A stretch of DNA of 13,206 nt from an uncultured Candidatus Saccharibacteria bacterium (GTDB lineage Bacteria > Patescibacteriota > Saccharimonadia > Saccharimonadales > Saccharimonadaceae), in the NCBI GenBank assembly GCA_938017675.1, contig CALIJB010000006.1:1-13206 (forward strand). Direction: 5' to 3'. The notes under the pieces were generated by a model, which saw only the letters and a list, made by a program, of their open reading frames with translations, was not told the DNA's origin and did no database searches. Shown here piece by piece: positions 13,072 through 13,206 of this stretch; the first letter of the stretch is position 1, and every line of letters starts with the position of its first letter. The translations under genes and the position numbers were made by a program.

Positions 13072-13206
13072 CGCTGGACGACACAGTTGAGTGGTGGAAT
13101 TTTGGTAGTCGGCGGCACGCGATAGACTAAGGTGAGGCTCTGAAAGGCGAGTAAAAACGTTATTGCTACGATAGTTCGGTGTCTCTTTCGAAAATTTCTC
13201 CATGAA
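13062..13206 (-). CDS. Possible 3' end of a convergent gene (partial, uncertain)
   Basis: On the reverse strand a frame is open from the window edge for 47 codons to TAA at 13064-13062, inside the right arm of the dnaK terminator. It reads as a basic stretch (WRNFRKRHR), a hydrophobic segment (TIVAITFLLAFQSLTLVY) and a Pro-rich tail ending VVQRKI, which resembles a membrane anchor. A second reverse frame from ATG 13203 is also open for 56 codons through the terminator, so openness alone is weak evidence. No family was recognised. If neither is real, 13073-13206 is a gene-free stretch in which I see no other element. Confidence 0.25.
   Translation of the reverse strand, partial: SWRNFRKRHRTIVAITFLLAFQSLTLVYRVPPTTKIPPLNCVVQRKI

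Noticed and set aside
1..13206. TGA-to-Gly genetic code (Gracilibacteria type)
   Set aside because: All long genes read through fully with TGA as stop, and the ATGA junction at 6710-6713 fits TGA termination of the small membrane gene.

Overview
The window looks like chromosome from a Patescibacteria (CPR) bacterium, most plausibly a Candidatus Saccharibacteria (TM7) relative. This is inferred from gene style: compact and overlapping genes, very short proteins for their families, secreted proteins with Gram-positive-like wall-type signals, HrcA/CIRCE heat-shock control, and several promoters so close to the start codon that the mRNA would be leaderless. The lineage is an inference; no 16S or marker phylogeny is available here. 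The standard bacterial code fits: all long genes stay open with TGA read as stop, although only one supported gene ends in TGA.

Region 1 (1-2781) is the 3' part of a large gene running in from the left edge. It starts inside a tandem array of near-identical 81/84-bp units that encode 27/28-residue helical repeats. An unrecognised middle region follows, and then a C-terminal kinase-like domain that appears to lack the catalytic HxD aspartate. Region 2 (2782-3056) is an AT-rich spacer with a doubtful 27-codon ORF and two TATAAT boxes. Region 3 (3057-5798) is a tight run of four genes: the C-terminal half of EF-4/LepA without its GTPase domain, a ParB/sulfiredoxin-like protein, a HAD 5'-nucleotidase-like protein, and a guanylate kinase family protein.

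Region 4 (5795-7180) is the first heat-shock unit. A CIRCE operator is interlocked with a promoter, and the genes are a short hrcA, an undescribed 53-codon membrane-protein gene and grpE, joined by TAATG and ATGA overlaps. Region 5 (7207-10978) holds four envelope genes: a GH16 glycosidase with an unusual membrane/sorting-like N-terminus, lemA, a TPM (YgcG-type) protein, and an unrecognised three-helix membrane protein with its own near-leaderless promoter.

Region 6 (10996-13071) is the second heat-shock unit, dnaK behind two CIRCE elements and a near-consensus promoter, closed by a strong intrinsic terminator. HrcA from region 4 should repress both units, so GrpE, DnaK, HrcA and the small membrane protein form one regulon split by the envelope genes. 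No dnaJ is seen. At the right edge a reverse-strand reading frame may converge on the dnaK terminator. No tRNA, rRNA, CRISPR array or insertion sequence was recognised.
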